The position numbers and the translations under genes are program-made. Positions 50,950 to 62,200 of a stretch of 64,000 bases of DNA are shown piece after piece. Position 1 is the stretch's first letter. Each line of letters starts with the position of its first letter. Origin of the DNA: Panagrolaimus kolymaensis. Lineage: Eukaryota; Nematoda; Chromadorea; Rhabditida; Panagrolaimidae. The notes below the pieces were generated by a model, which ran no database searches, was not told where the DNA came from, and saw only the letters and a program-made list of their open reading frames with translations. The stretch is taken from NCBI GenBank assembly GCA_028622995.1, contig JAJQJQ010000042.1:620001-684000 (forward strand), in the 5' to 3' direction.

Positions 50950-52420
50950 TTTTTAAAAAAAATAAAAGATGACTGTAACTCTTTTAATTATTGCTTCTTT
51001 TATTACTCAACTCTCCATTTTTGTTGATGGATTGAGAAAAAAACATTTGTTGTCGCATCAAGATCGATGATTTTTAGGGATAAATTTTTTTAAAAAAATA
51101 AAAGATGACTGTAACTCTTTTAATTATTGCTTCTTTTTATTTAAATTTCTCCATTTTTTTTGATGGATTGAGAAAAAAACATTTGTTGTCGCATCGAGAT
51201 CGATGATTTTTAGGGATAAATTTTTTAAAAAAAATAAAAGATGACTGTAACTCTTTTAATTATTGCTTCTTTTTATTTAAATTTCTCCATTTTTTTTGAT
51301 GGATTGAGAAAAAAACATTTGTTGTCGCATCGAGATCGATGATTTTTAGGGATAAATTTTTTAAAAAAAATAAAAGATGACTGTAACTCTTTTAATTATT
51401 GCTTCTTTTATTACTCAACTCTCCATTTTTGTTGATGGATTGAGAAAAAAACATTTGTTGTCGCATCGAGATCGATGATTTTTAGGGATAAATTTTTTAA
51501 AAAAAATAAAAGATGACTGTAACTCTTTTAATTATTGCTTCTTTTTATTTAAATTTCTCCATTTTTTTTGATGGATTGAGAAAAAAACATTTGTTGTCGC
51601 ATCGAGATCGATGATTTTTAGGGATAAATTTTTTAAAAAAAATAAAAGATGACTGTAACTCTTTTAATTATTGCTTCTTTTATTACTCAACTCTCCATTT
51701 TTGTTGATGGATTGAGAAAAAAACATTTGTTGTCGCATCGAGATCGATGATTTTTAGGGATAAATTTTTTTAAAAAAATAAAAGATGACTGTAACTCTTT
51801 TAATTATTGCTTCTTTTTATTTAAATTTCTCCATTTTTTTTGATGGATTGAGAAAAAAACATTTGTTGTCGCATCGAGATCGATGATTTTTAGGGATAAA
51901 TTTTTAAAAAAAAATAAAAGATGACTGTAACTCTTTTAATTATTGCTTCTTTTTATTTAAATTTCTCCATTTTTTTTGATGGATTGAGAAAAAAACATTT
52001 GTTGTCGCATCGAGATCGATGATTTTTAGGGATAAATTTTTATAAAAAAATAAAAGATGACTGTAACTCTTTTAATTATTGCTTCTTTTATTACTCAACT
52101 CTCCATTTTTTTTGATGGATTGAGAAAAAAACATTTGTTGTCGCATCGAGATCGATGATTTTTAGGGATAAATTTTTTAAAAAAAATAAAAGATGACTGT
52201 AACTCTTTTAATTATTGCTTCTTTTATTACTCAACTCTCCATTTTTGTTGATGGATTGAGAAAAAAACATTTGTTGTCGCATCAAGATCGATGATTTTTA
52301 GGGATAAATTTTTTTAAAAAAATAAAAGATGACTGTAACTCTTTTAATTATTGCTTCTTTTATTACTCAACTCTCCATTTTTTTTGATGGATTGAGAAAA
52401 AAACATTTGTTGTCGCATCG
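50950..52420. repeat. 9-mer spacing of the CATCAAGATCG variant (1224 bp)
   Basis: A G to A change at the first CpG of the motif (CATCAAGATCG) occurs at 51060 and 52284, exactly nine full-length monomers apart. In both cases the preceding unit is class A with GTTGATGG. The intervening and following monomers match only in part: class A units replace class B after the second site. The change removes one CpG and is the type expected from deamination on the opposite strand. Confidence 0.68.
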
Positions 52421-53549
52421 AGATCGATGATTTTTAGGGATAAATTTTTTAAAAAAAATAAAAGATGACTGTAACTCTTTTAATTATTGCTTCTTTTATT
52501 ACTCAACTCTCCATTTTTTTTGATGGATTGAGAAAAAAACATTTGTTGTCGCATCGAGATCGATGATTTTTAGGGATAAATTTTTTAAAAAAAATAAAAG
52601 ATGACTGTAACTCTTTTAATTATTGCTTCTTTTATTACTCAACTCTCCATTTTTGTTGATGGATTGAGAAAAAAACATTTGTTGTCGCATCGAGATCGAT
52701 GATTTTTAGGGATAAATTTTTTTAAAAAAATAAAAGATGACTGTAACTCTTTTAATTATTGCTTCTTTTATTACTCAACTCTCCATTTTTTTTGATGGAT
52801 TGAGAAAAAAACATTTGTTGTCGCATCGAGATCGATGATTTTTAGGGATAAATTTTTTAAAAAAAATAAAAGATGACTGTAACTCTTTTAATTATTGCTT
52901 CTTTTATTACTCAACTCTCCATTTTTTTTGATGGATTGAGAAAAAAACATTTGTTGTCGCATCGAGATCGATGATTTTTAGGGATAAATTTTAAAAAAAA
53001 AATAAAAGATGACTGTAACTCTTTTAATTATTGCTTCTTTTTATTTAAATTTCTCCATTTTTTTTGATGGATTGAGAAAAAAACATTTGTTGTCGCATCG
53101 AGATCGATGATTTTTAGGATAAATTTTTAAAAAAAAATAAAAGATGACAGAAACTCTTTTAATTATTGCTTCTTTTATTACTCAACTCTCCATTTTTGTT
53201 GATGGATTGAGAAAAAAACATTTGTTGTCGCATCGAGATCGATGATTTTTAGGGATAAATTTTTTATAAAAAATAAAAGATGACTGTAACTCTTTTAATT
53301 ATTGCTTCTTTTTATTTAAATTTCTCCATTTTTTTTGATGGATTGAGAAAAAAACATTTGTTGTCGCATCGAGATCGATGATTTTTAGGGATAAATTTTT
53401 TATAAAAAATAAAAGATGACTGTAACTCTTTTAATTATTGCTTCTTTTTATTTAAATTTCTCCATTTTTTTTGATGGATTGAGAAACAAACATTTGTTGT
53501 CGCATCGAGATCGATGATTTTTAGGATAAATTTTTAAAAAAAAATAAAA

Positions 53550-56500
53550 GATGACTGAAACTCTTTTAATTATTGCTTCTTTTATTACTCAACTCTCCAT
53601 TTTTGTTGATGGATTGAGAAAAAAACATTTGTTGTCGCATCGAGATCGATGATTTTTAGGGATAAATTTTTTTAAAAAAATAAAAGATGACTGTAACTCT
53701 TTTAATTATTGCTTCTTTTTATTTAAATTTCTCCATTTTTTTTGATGGATTGAGAAAAAAACATTTGTTGTCGCATCGAGATCGATGATTTTTAGGGATA
53801 AATTTTTTTAAAAAAATAAAAGATGACTGTAACTCTTTTAATTATTGCTTCTTTTATTACTCAACTCTCCATTTTTGTTGATGGATTGAGAAAAAAACAT
53901 TTGTTGTCGCATCGAGATCGATGATTTTTAGGGATAAATTTTTTTAAAAAAATAAAAGATGACTGTAACTCTTTAATTATTGCTTCTTTTATTACTCAAC
54001 TCTCCATTTTTTTTGATGGATTGAGAAAAAAACATTTGTTGTCGCATCGAGATCGATGATTTTTAGGGATAAATTTTTTTAAAAAAATAAAAGATGACTG
54101 TAACTCTTTTAATTATTGCTTCTTTTATTACTCAACTCTCCATTTTTGTTGATGGATTGAGAAAAAAACATTTGTTGTCGCATCGAGATCGATGATTTTT
54201 AGGGATAAATTTTTTTAAAAAAATAAAAGATGACTGTAACTCTTTTAATTATTGCTTCTTTTATTACTCAACTCTCCATTTTTTTTGATGGATTGAGAAA
54301 AAAACATTTGTTGTCGCATCGAGATCGATGATTTTTAGGGATAAATTTTTAAAAAAAAATAAAAGATGACTGTAACTCTTTTAATTATTGCTTCTTTTAT
54401 TACTCAACTCTCCATTTTTTTTGATGGATTGAGAAAAAAACATTTGTTGTCGCATCGAGATCGATGATTTTTAGGGATAAATTTTTAAAAAAAAATAAAA
54501 GATGACTGTAACTCTTTTAATTATTGCTTCTTTTTATTTAAATTTCTCCATTTTTTTTGATGGATTGAGAAAAAAACATTTGTTGTCGCATCGAGATCGA
54601 TGATTTTTAGGGATAAATTTTTTTAAAAAAATAAAAGATGACTGTAACTCTTTTAATTATTGCTTCTTTTATTACTCAACTCTCCATTTTTTTTGATGGA
54701 TTGAGAAAAAAACATTTGTTGTCGCATCGAGATCGATGATTTTTAGGGATAAATTTTTAAAAAAAAATAAAAGATGACTGTAACTCTTTTAATTATTGCT
54801 TCTTTTATTACTCAACTCTCCATTTTTTTTGATGGATTGAGAAAAAAACATTTGTTGTCGCATCGAGATCGATGATTTTTAGGGATAAATTTTTATAAAA
54901 AAATAAAAGATGACTGTAACTCTTTTAATTATTGCTTCTTTTATTACTCAACTCTCCATTTTTTTTGATGGATTGAGAAAAAAACATTTGTTGTCGCATC
55001 GAGATCGATGATTTTTAGGGATAAATTTTTTAAAAAAAATAAAAGATGACTGTAACTCTTTTAATTATTGCTTCTTTTTATTTAAATTTCTCCATTTTTT
55101 TTGATGGATTGAGAAAAAAACATTTGTTGTCGCATCGAGATCGATGATTTTTAGGGTAAATTTTAAAAAAAAAATAAAAGATGACTGTAACTCTTTTAAT
55201 TATTGCTTCTTTTTATTTAAATTTCTCCATTTTTTTTGATGGATTGAGAAAAAAACATTTGTTGTCGCATCGAGATCGATGATTTTTAGGATAAATTTTA
55301 AAAAAAAAACAAAAGATGACAGAAACTCTTTTAATTATTGCTTCTTTTATTACTCAACTCTCCATTTTTGTTGATGGATTGAGAAAAAAAAACATTTGTT
55401 GTCGCATCGAGATCGATGATTTTTAGGGATAAATTTTTTATAAAAAATAAAAGATGACTGTAACTCTTTTAATTATTGCTTCTTTTTATTTAAATTTCTC
55501 CATTTTTTTTGATGGATTGAGAAACAAACATTTGTTGTCGCATCGAGATCGATGATTTTTAGGATAAATTTTAAAAAAAAAATAAAAGATGACTGTAACT
55601 CTTTTAATTATTGCTTCTTTTTATTTAAATTTCTCCATTTTTTTTGATGGATTGAGAAAAAAACATTTGTTGTCGCATCGAGATCGATGATTTTTAGGAT
55701 AAATTTTTAAAAAAAAACAAAAGATGACAGAAACTCTTTTAATTATTGCTTCTTTTATTACTCAACTCTCCATTTTTGTTGATGGATTGAGAAAAAAAAA
55801 CATTTGTTGTCGCATCGAGATCGATGATTTTTAGGGATAAATTTTTTATAAAAAATAAAAGATGACTGTAACTCTTTTAATTATTGCTTCTTTTTATTTA
55901 AATTTCTCCATTTTTTTTGATGGATTGAGAAACAAACATTTGTTGTCGCATCGAGATCGATGATTTTTAGGATAAATTTTAAAAAAAAAATAAAAGATGA
56001 CTGTAACTCTTTTAATTATTGCTTCTTTTTATTTAAATTTCTCCATTTTTTTTGATGGATTGAGAAAAAAACATTTGTTGTCGCATCGAGATCGATGATT
56101 TTTAGGATAAATTTTAAAAAAAAAATAAAAGATGACTGTAACTCTTTTAATTATTGCTTCTTTTTATTTAAATTTCTCCATTTTTTTTGATGGATTGAGA
56201 AAAAAACATTTGTTGTCGCATCGAGATCGATGATTTTTAGGATAAATTTTTAAAAAAAAATAAAAGATGACAGAAACTCTTTTAATTATTGCTTCTTTTA
56301 TTACTCAACTCTCCATTTTTGTTGATGGATTGAGAAAAAAACATTTGTTGTCGCTTCGAGATCGATGATTTTTAGGGATAAATTTTTTATAAAAAATAAA
56401 AGATGACTGTAACTCTTTTAATTATTGCTTCTTTTTATTTAAATTTCTCCATTTTTTTTGATGGATTGAGAAACAAACATTTGTTGTCGCATCGAGATCG

Positions 56501-59280
56501 ATGATTTTTAGGATAAATTTTTAAAAAAAAATAAAAGATGACTGAAACTCTTTTAATTATTGCTTCTTTTATTACTCAACTCTCCATTTTTGTTGATGGA
56601 TTGAGAAAAAAACATTTGTTGTCGCATCGAGATCGATGATTTTTAGGGATAAATTTTTTTAAAAAAATAAAAGATGACTGTAACTCTTTTAATTATTGCT
56701 TCTTTTTATTTAAATTTCTCCATTTTTTTTGATGGATTGAGAAAAAAACATTTGTTGTCGCATCGAGATCGATGATTTTTAGGGATAAATTTTTTTAAAA
56801 AAATAAAAGATGACTGTAACTCTTTTAATTATTGCTTCTTTTATTACTCAACTCTCCATTTTTGTTGATGGATTGAGAAAAAAACATTTGTTGTCGCATC
56901 GAGATCGATGATTTTTAGGGATAAATTTTTTTAAAAAAATAAAAGATGACTGTAACTCTTTAATTATTGCTTCTTTTATTACTCAACTCTCCATTTTTTT
57001 TGATGGATTGAGAAAAAAACATTTGTTGTCGCATCGAGATCGATGATTTTTAGGGATAAATTTTTTTAAAAAAATAAAAGATGACTGTAACTCTTTTAAT
57101 TTTTGCTTCTTTTATTACTCAACTCTCCATTTTTGTTGATGGATTGAGAAAAAAACATTTGTTGTCGCATCGAGATCGATGATTTTTAGGGATAAATTTT
57201 TTTAAAAAAATAAAAGATGACTGTAACTCTTTTAATTATTGCTTCTTTTATTACTCAACTCTCCATTTTTTTTGATGGATTGAGAAAAAAACATTTGTTG
57301 TCGCATCGAGATCGATGATTTTTAGGGATAAATTTTTAAAAAAAAATAAAAGATGACTGTAACTCTTTTAATTATTGCTTCTTTTATTACTCAACTCTCC
57401 ATTTTTTTTGATGGATTGAGAAAAAAACATTTGTTGTCGCATCGAGATCGATGATTTTTAGGGATAAATTTTTAAAAAAAAATAAAAGATGACTGTAACT
57501 CTTTTAATTATTGCTTCTTTTTATTTAAATTTCTCCATTTTTTTTGATGGATTGAGAAAAAAACATTTGTTGTCGCATCGAGATCGATGATTTTTAGGGA
57601 TAAATTTTTTTAAAAAAATAAAAGATGACTGTAACTCTTTTAATTATTGCTTCTTTTATTACTCAACTCTCCATTTTTTTTGATGGATTGAGAAAAAAAC
57701 ATTTGTTGTCGCATCGAGATCGATGATTTTTAGGGATAAATTTTAAAAAAAAAATAAAAGATGACTGTAACTCTTTTAATTATTGCTTCTTTTATTACTC
57801 AACTCTCCATTTTTTTTGATGGATTGAGAAAAAAACATTTGTTGTCGCATCGAGATCGATGATTTTTAGGGATAAATTTTTTTAAAAAAATAAAAGATGA
57901 CTGTAACTCTTTTAATTATTGCTTCTTTTATTACTCAACTCTCCATTTTTTTTGATGGATTGAGAAAAAAACATTTGTTGTCGCATCGAGATCGATGATT
58001 TTTAGGGATAAATTTTTAAAAAAAAATAAAAGATGACTGTAACTCTTTTAATTATTGCTTCTTTTATTACTCAACTCTCCATTTTTTTTGATGGATTGAG
58101 AAAAAAACATTTGTTGTCGCATCGAGATCGATGATTTTTAGGGATAAATTTTTATAAAAAAATAAAAGATGACTGTAACTCTTTTAATTATTGCTTCTTT
58201 TATTACTCAACTCTCCATTTTTTTTGATGGATTGAGAAAAAAACATTTGTTGTCGCATCGAGATCGATGATTTTTAGGGATAAATTTTTTAAAAAAAATA
58301 AAAGATGACTGTAACTCTTTTAATTATTGCTTCTTTTTATTTAAATTTCTCCATTTTTTTTGATGGATTGAGAAAAAAACATTTGTTGTCGCATCGAGAT
58401 CGATGATTTTTAGGGTAAATTTTAAAAAAAAAATAAAAGATGACTGTAACTCTTTTAATTATTGCTTCTTTTTATTTAAATTTCTCCATTTTTTTTGATG
58501 GATTGAGAAAAAAACATTTGTTGTCGCATCGAGATCGATGATTTTTAGGATAAATTTTTAAAAAAAAACAAAAAATGACAGAAACTCTTTTAATTATTGC
58601 TTCTTTTATTACTCAACTCTCCATTTTTGTTGATGGATTGAGAAAAAAAAACATTTGTTGTCGCATCGAGATCGATGATTTTTAGGGATAAATTTTTTAT
58701 AAAAAATAAAAGATGACTGTAACTCTTTTAATTATTGCTTCTTTTTATTTAAATTTCTCCATTTTTTTTGATGGATTGAGAAACAAACATTTGTTGTCGC
58801 ATCGAGATCGATGATTTTTAGGATAAATTTTAAAAAAAAAATAAAAGATGACTGTAACTCTTTTAATTATTGCTTCTTTTTATTTAAATTTCTCCATTTT
58901 TTTTGATGGATTGAGAAAAAAACATTTGTTGTCGCATCGAGATCGATGATTTTTAGGATAAATTTTTAAAAAAAAATAAAAGATGACAGAAACTCTTTTA
59001 ATTATTGCTTCTTTTATTACTCAACTCTCCATTTTTGTTGATGGATTGAGAAAAAAACATTTGTTGTCGCATCGAGATCGATGATTTTTAGGGATAAATT
59101 TTTTATAAAAAATAAAAGATGACTGTAACTCTTTTAATTATTGCTTCTTTTTATTTAAATTTCTCCATTTTTTTTGATGGATTGAGAAACAAACATTTGT
59201 TGTCGCATCGAGATCGATAATTTTTAGGATAAATTTTTAAAAAAAAATAAAAGATGACTGAAACTCTTTTAATTATTGCT
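53550..59280. repeat. Tandem mega-unit of about 20-24 monomers (2.7-3.3 kb)
   Basis: An ordered set of rare markers repeats: GACTGAAAC, CTCTTTAATT, T5-A-T-A7, GGGTAAATTTT, ACAAAA with GACAGAAAC, then GACTGAAAC again. CTCTTTAATT lies at 53968, 56955 and 59671 (2987 and 2716 bp). T5-A-T-A7 lies at 54895, 58154 and 60870 (3259 and 2716 bp). GGGTAAA lies at 55157 and 58416 (3259 bp). The differences are two or four monomers. The 55.3-56.3 kb part holds extra copies of the ACAAAA/GACAGAAAC trimer, which lengthens that unit. The same marker order at 41.4-43.9 kb shows the unit is older than the large duplication. Confidence 0.82.
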
Positions 59281-62200
59281 TCTTTTATTACTCAACTCTC
59301 CATTTTTGTTGATGGATTGAGAAAAAAACATTTGTTGTCGCATCGAGATCGATGATTTTTAGGGATAAATTTTTTTAAAAAAATAAAAGATGACTGTAAC
59401 TCTTTTAATTATTGCTTCTTTTTATTTAAATTTCTCCATTTTTTTTGATGGATTGAGAAAAAAACATTTGTTGTCGCATCGAGATCGATGATTTTTAGGG
59501 ATAAATTTTTTTAAAAAAATAAAAGATGACTGTAACTCTTTTAATTATTGCTTCTTTTATTACTCAACTCTCCATTTTTGTTGATGGATTGAGAAAAAAA
59601 CATTTGTTGTCGCATCGAGATCGATGATTTTTAGGGATAAATTTTTTTAAAAAAATAAAAGATGACTGTAACTCTTTAATTATTGCTTCTTTTATTACTC
59701 AACTCTCCATTTTTTTTGATGGATTGAGAAAAAAACATTTGTTGTCGCATCGAGATCGATGATTTTTAGGGATAAATTTTTTTAAAAAAATAAAAGATGA
59801 CTGTAACTCTTTTAATTATTGCTTCTTTTATTACTCAACTCTCCATTTTTGTTGATGGATTGAGAAAAAAACATTTGTTGTCGCATCGAGATCGATGATT
59901 TTTAGGGATAAATTTTTTTAAAAAAATAAAAGATGACTGTAACTCTTTTAATTATTGCTTCTTTTATTACTCAACTCTCCATTTTTTTTGATGGATTGAG
60001 AAAAAAACATTTGTTGTCGCATCGAGATCGATGATTTTTAGGGATAAATTTTTAAAAAAAAATAAAAGATGACTGTAACTCTTTTAATTATTGCTTCTTT
60101 TATTACTCAACTCTCCATTTTTTTTGATGGATTGAGAAAAAAACATTTGTTGTCGCATCGAGATCGATGATTTTTAGGGATAAATTTTTAAAAAAAAATA
60201 AAAGATGACTGTAACTCTTCTAATTATTGCTTCTTTTTATTTAAATTTCTCCATTTTTTTTGATGGATTGAGAAAAAAACATTTGTTGTCGCATCGAGAT
60301 CGATGATTTTTAGGGATAAATTTTTTTAAAAAAATAAAAGATGACTGTAACTCTTTTAATTATTGCTTCTTTTATTACTCAACTCTCCATTTTTTTTGAT
60401 GGATTGAGAAAAAAACATTTGTTGTCGCATCGAGATCGATGATTTTTAGGGATAAATTTTTAAAAAAAAATAAAAGATGACTGTAACTCTTTTAATTATT
60501 GCTTCTTTTATTACTCAACTCTCCATTTTTTTTGATGGATTGAGAAAAAAACATTTGTTGTCGCATCGAGATCGATGATTTTTAGGGATAAATTTTTTTA
60601 AAAAAATAAAAGATGACTGTAACTCTTTTAATTATTGCTTCTTTTATTACTCAACTCTCCATTTTTTTTGATGGATTGAGAAAAAAACATTTGTTGTCGC
60701 ATCGAGATCGATGATTTTTAGGGATAAATTTTTAAAAAAAAATAAAAGATGACTGTAACTCTTTTAATTATTGCTTCTTTTATTACTCAACTCTCCATTT
60801 TTTTTGATGGATTGAGAAAAAAACATTTGTTGTCGCATCGAGATCGATGATTTTTAGGGATAAATTTTTATAAAAAAATAAAAGATGACTGTAACTCTTT
60901 TAATTATTGCTTCTTTTATTACTCAACTCTCCATTTTTTTTGATGGATTGAGAAAAAAACATTTGTTGTCGCATCGAGATCGATGATTTTTAGGGATAAA
61001 TTTTTTAAAAAAAATAAAAGATGACTGTAACTCTTTTAATTATTGCTTCTTTTATTACTCAACTCTCCATTTTTTTTGATGGATTGAGAAAAAAACATTT
61101 GTTGTCGCATCGAGATCGATGATTTTTAGGGATAAATTTTTAAAAAAAAATAAAAGATGACTGTAACTCTTTTAATTATTGCTTCTTTTATTACTCAACT
61201 CTCCATTTTTTTTGATGGATTGAGAAAAAAACATTTGTTGTCGCATCGAGATCGATGATTTTTAGGGATAAATTTTTTTAAAAAAATAAAAGATGACTGT
61301 AACTCTTTTAATTATTGCTTCTTTTATTACTCAACTCTCCATTTTTGTTGATGGATTGAGAAAAAAACATTTGTTGTCGCATCGAGATCGATGATTTTTA
61401 GGGATAAATTTTTTTAAAAAAATAAAAGATGACTGTAACTCTTTTAATTATTGCTTCTTTTATTACTCAACTCTCCATTTTTTTTGATGGATTGAGAAAA
61501 AAACATTTGTTGTCGCATCGAGATCGATGATTTTTAGGGATAAATTTTTAAAAAAAAATAAAAGATGACTGTAACTCTTTTAATTATTGCTTCTTTTATT
61601 ACTCAACTCTCCATTTTTTTTGATGGATTGAGAAAAAAACATTTGTTGTCGCATCGAGATCGATGATTTTTAGGGATAAATTTTTTTAAAAAAATAAAAG
61701 ATGACTGTAACTCTTTTAATTATTGCTTCTTTTATTACTCAACTCTCCATTTTTTTTGATGGATTGAGAAAAAAACATTTGTTGTCGCATCGAGATCGAT
61801 GATTTTTAGGGATAAATTTTTAAAAAAAAATAAAAGATGACTGTAACTCTTTTAATTATTGCTTCTTTTATTACTCAACTCTCCATTTTTTTTGATGGAT
61901 TGAGAAAAAAACATTTGTTGTCGCATCGAGATCGATGATTTTTAGGGATAAATTTTTATAAAAAAATAAAAGATGACTGTAACTCTTTTAATTATTGCTT
62001 CTTTTATTACTCAACTCTCCATTTTTTTTGATGGATTGAGAAAAAAACATTTGTTGTCGCATCGAGATCGATGATTTTTAGGGATAAATTTTTTAAAAAA
62101 AATAAAAGATGACTGTAACTCTTTTAATTATTGCTTCTTTTATTACTCAACTCTCCATTTTTGTTGATGGATTGAGAAAAAAACATTTGTTGTCGCATCG

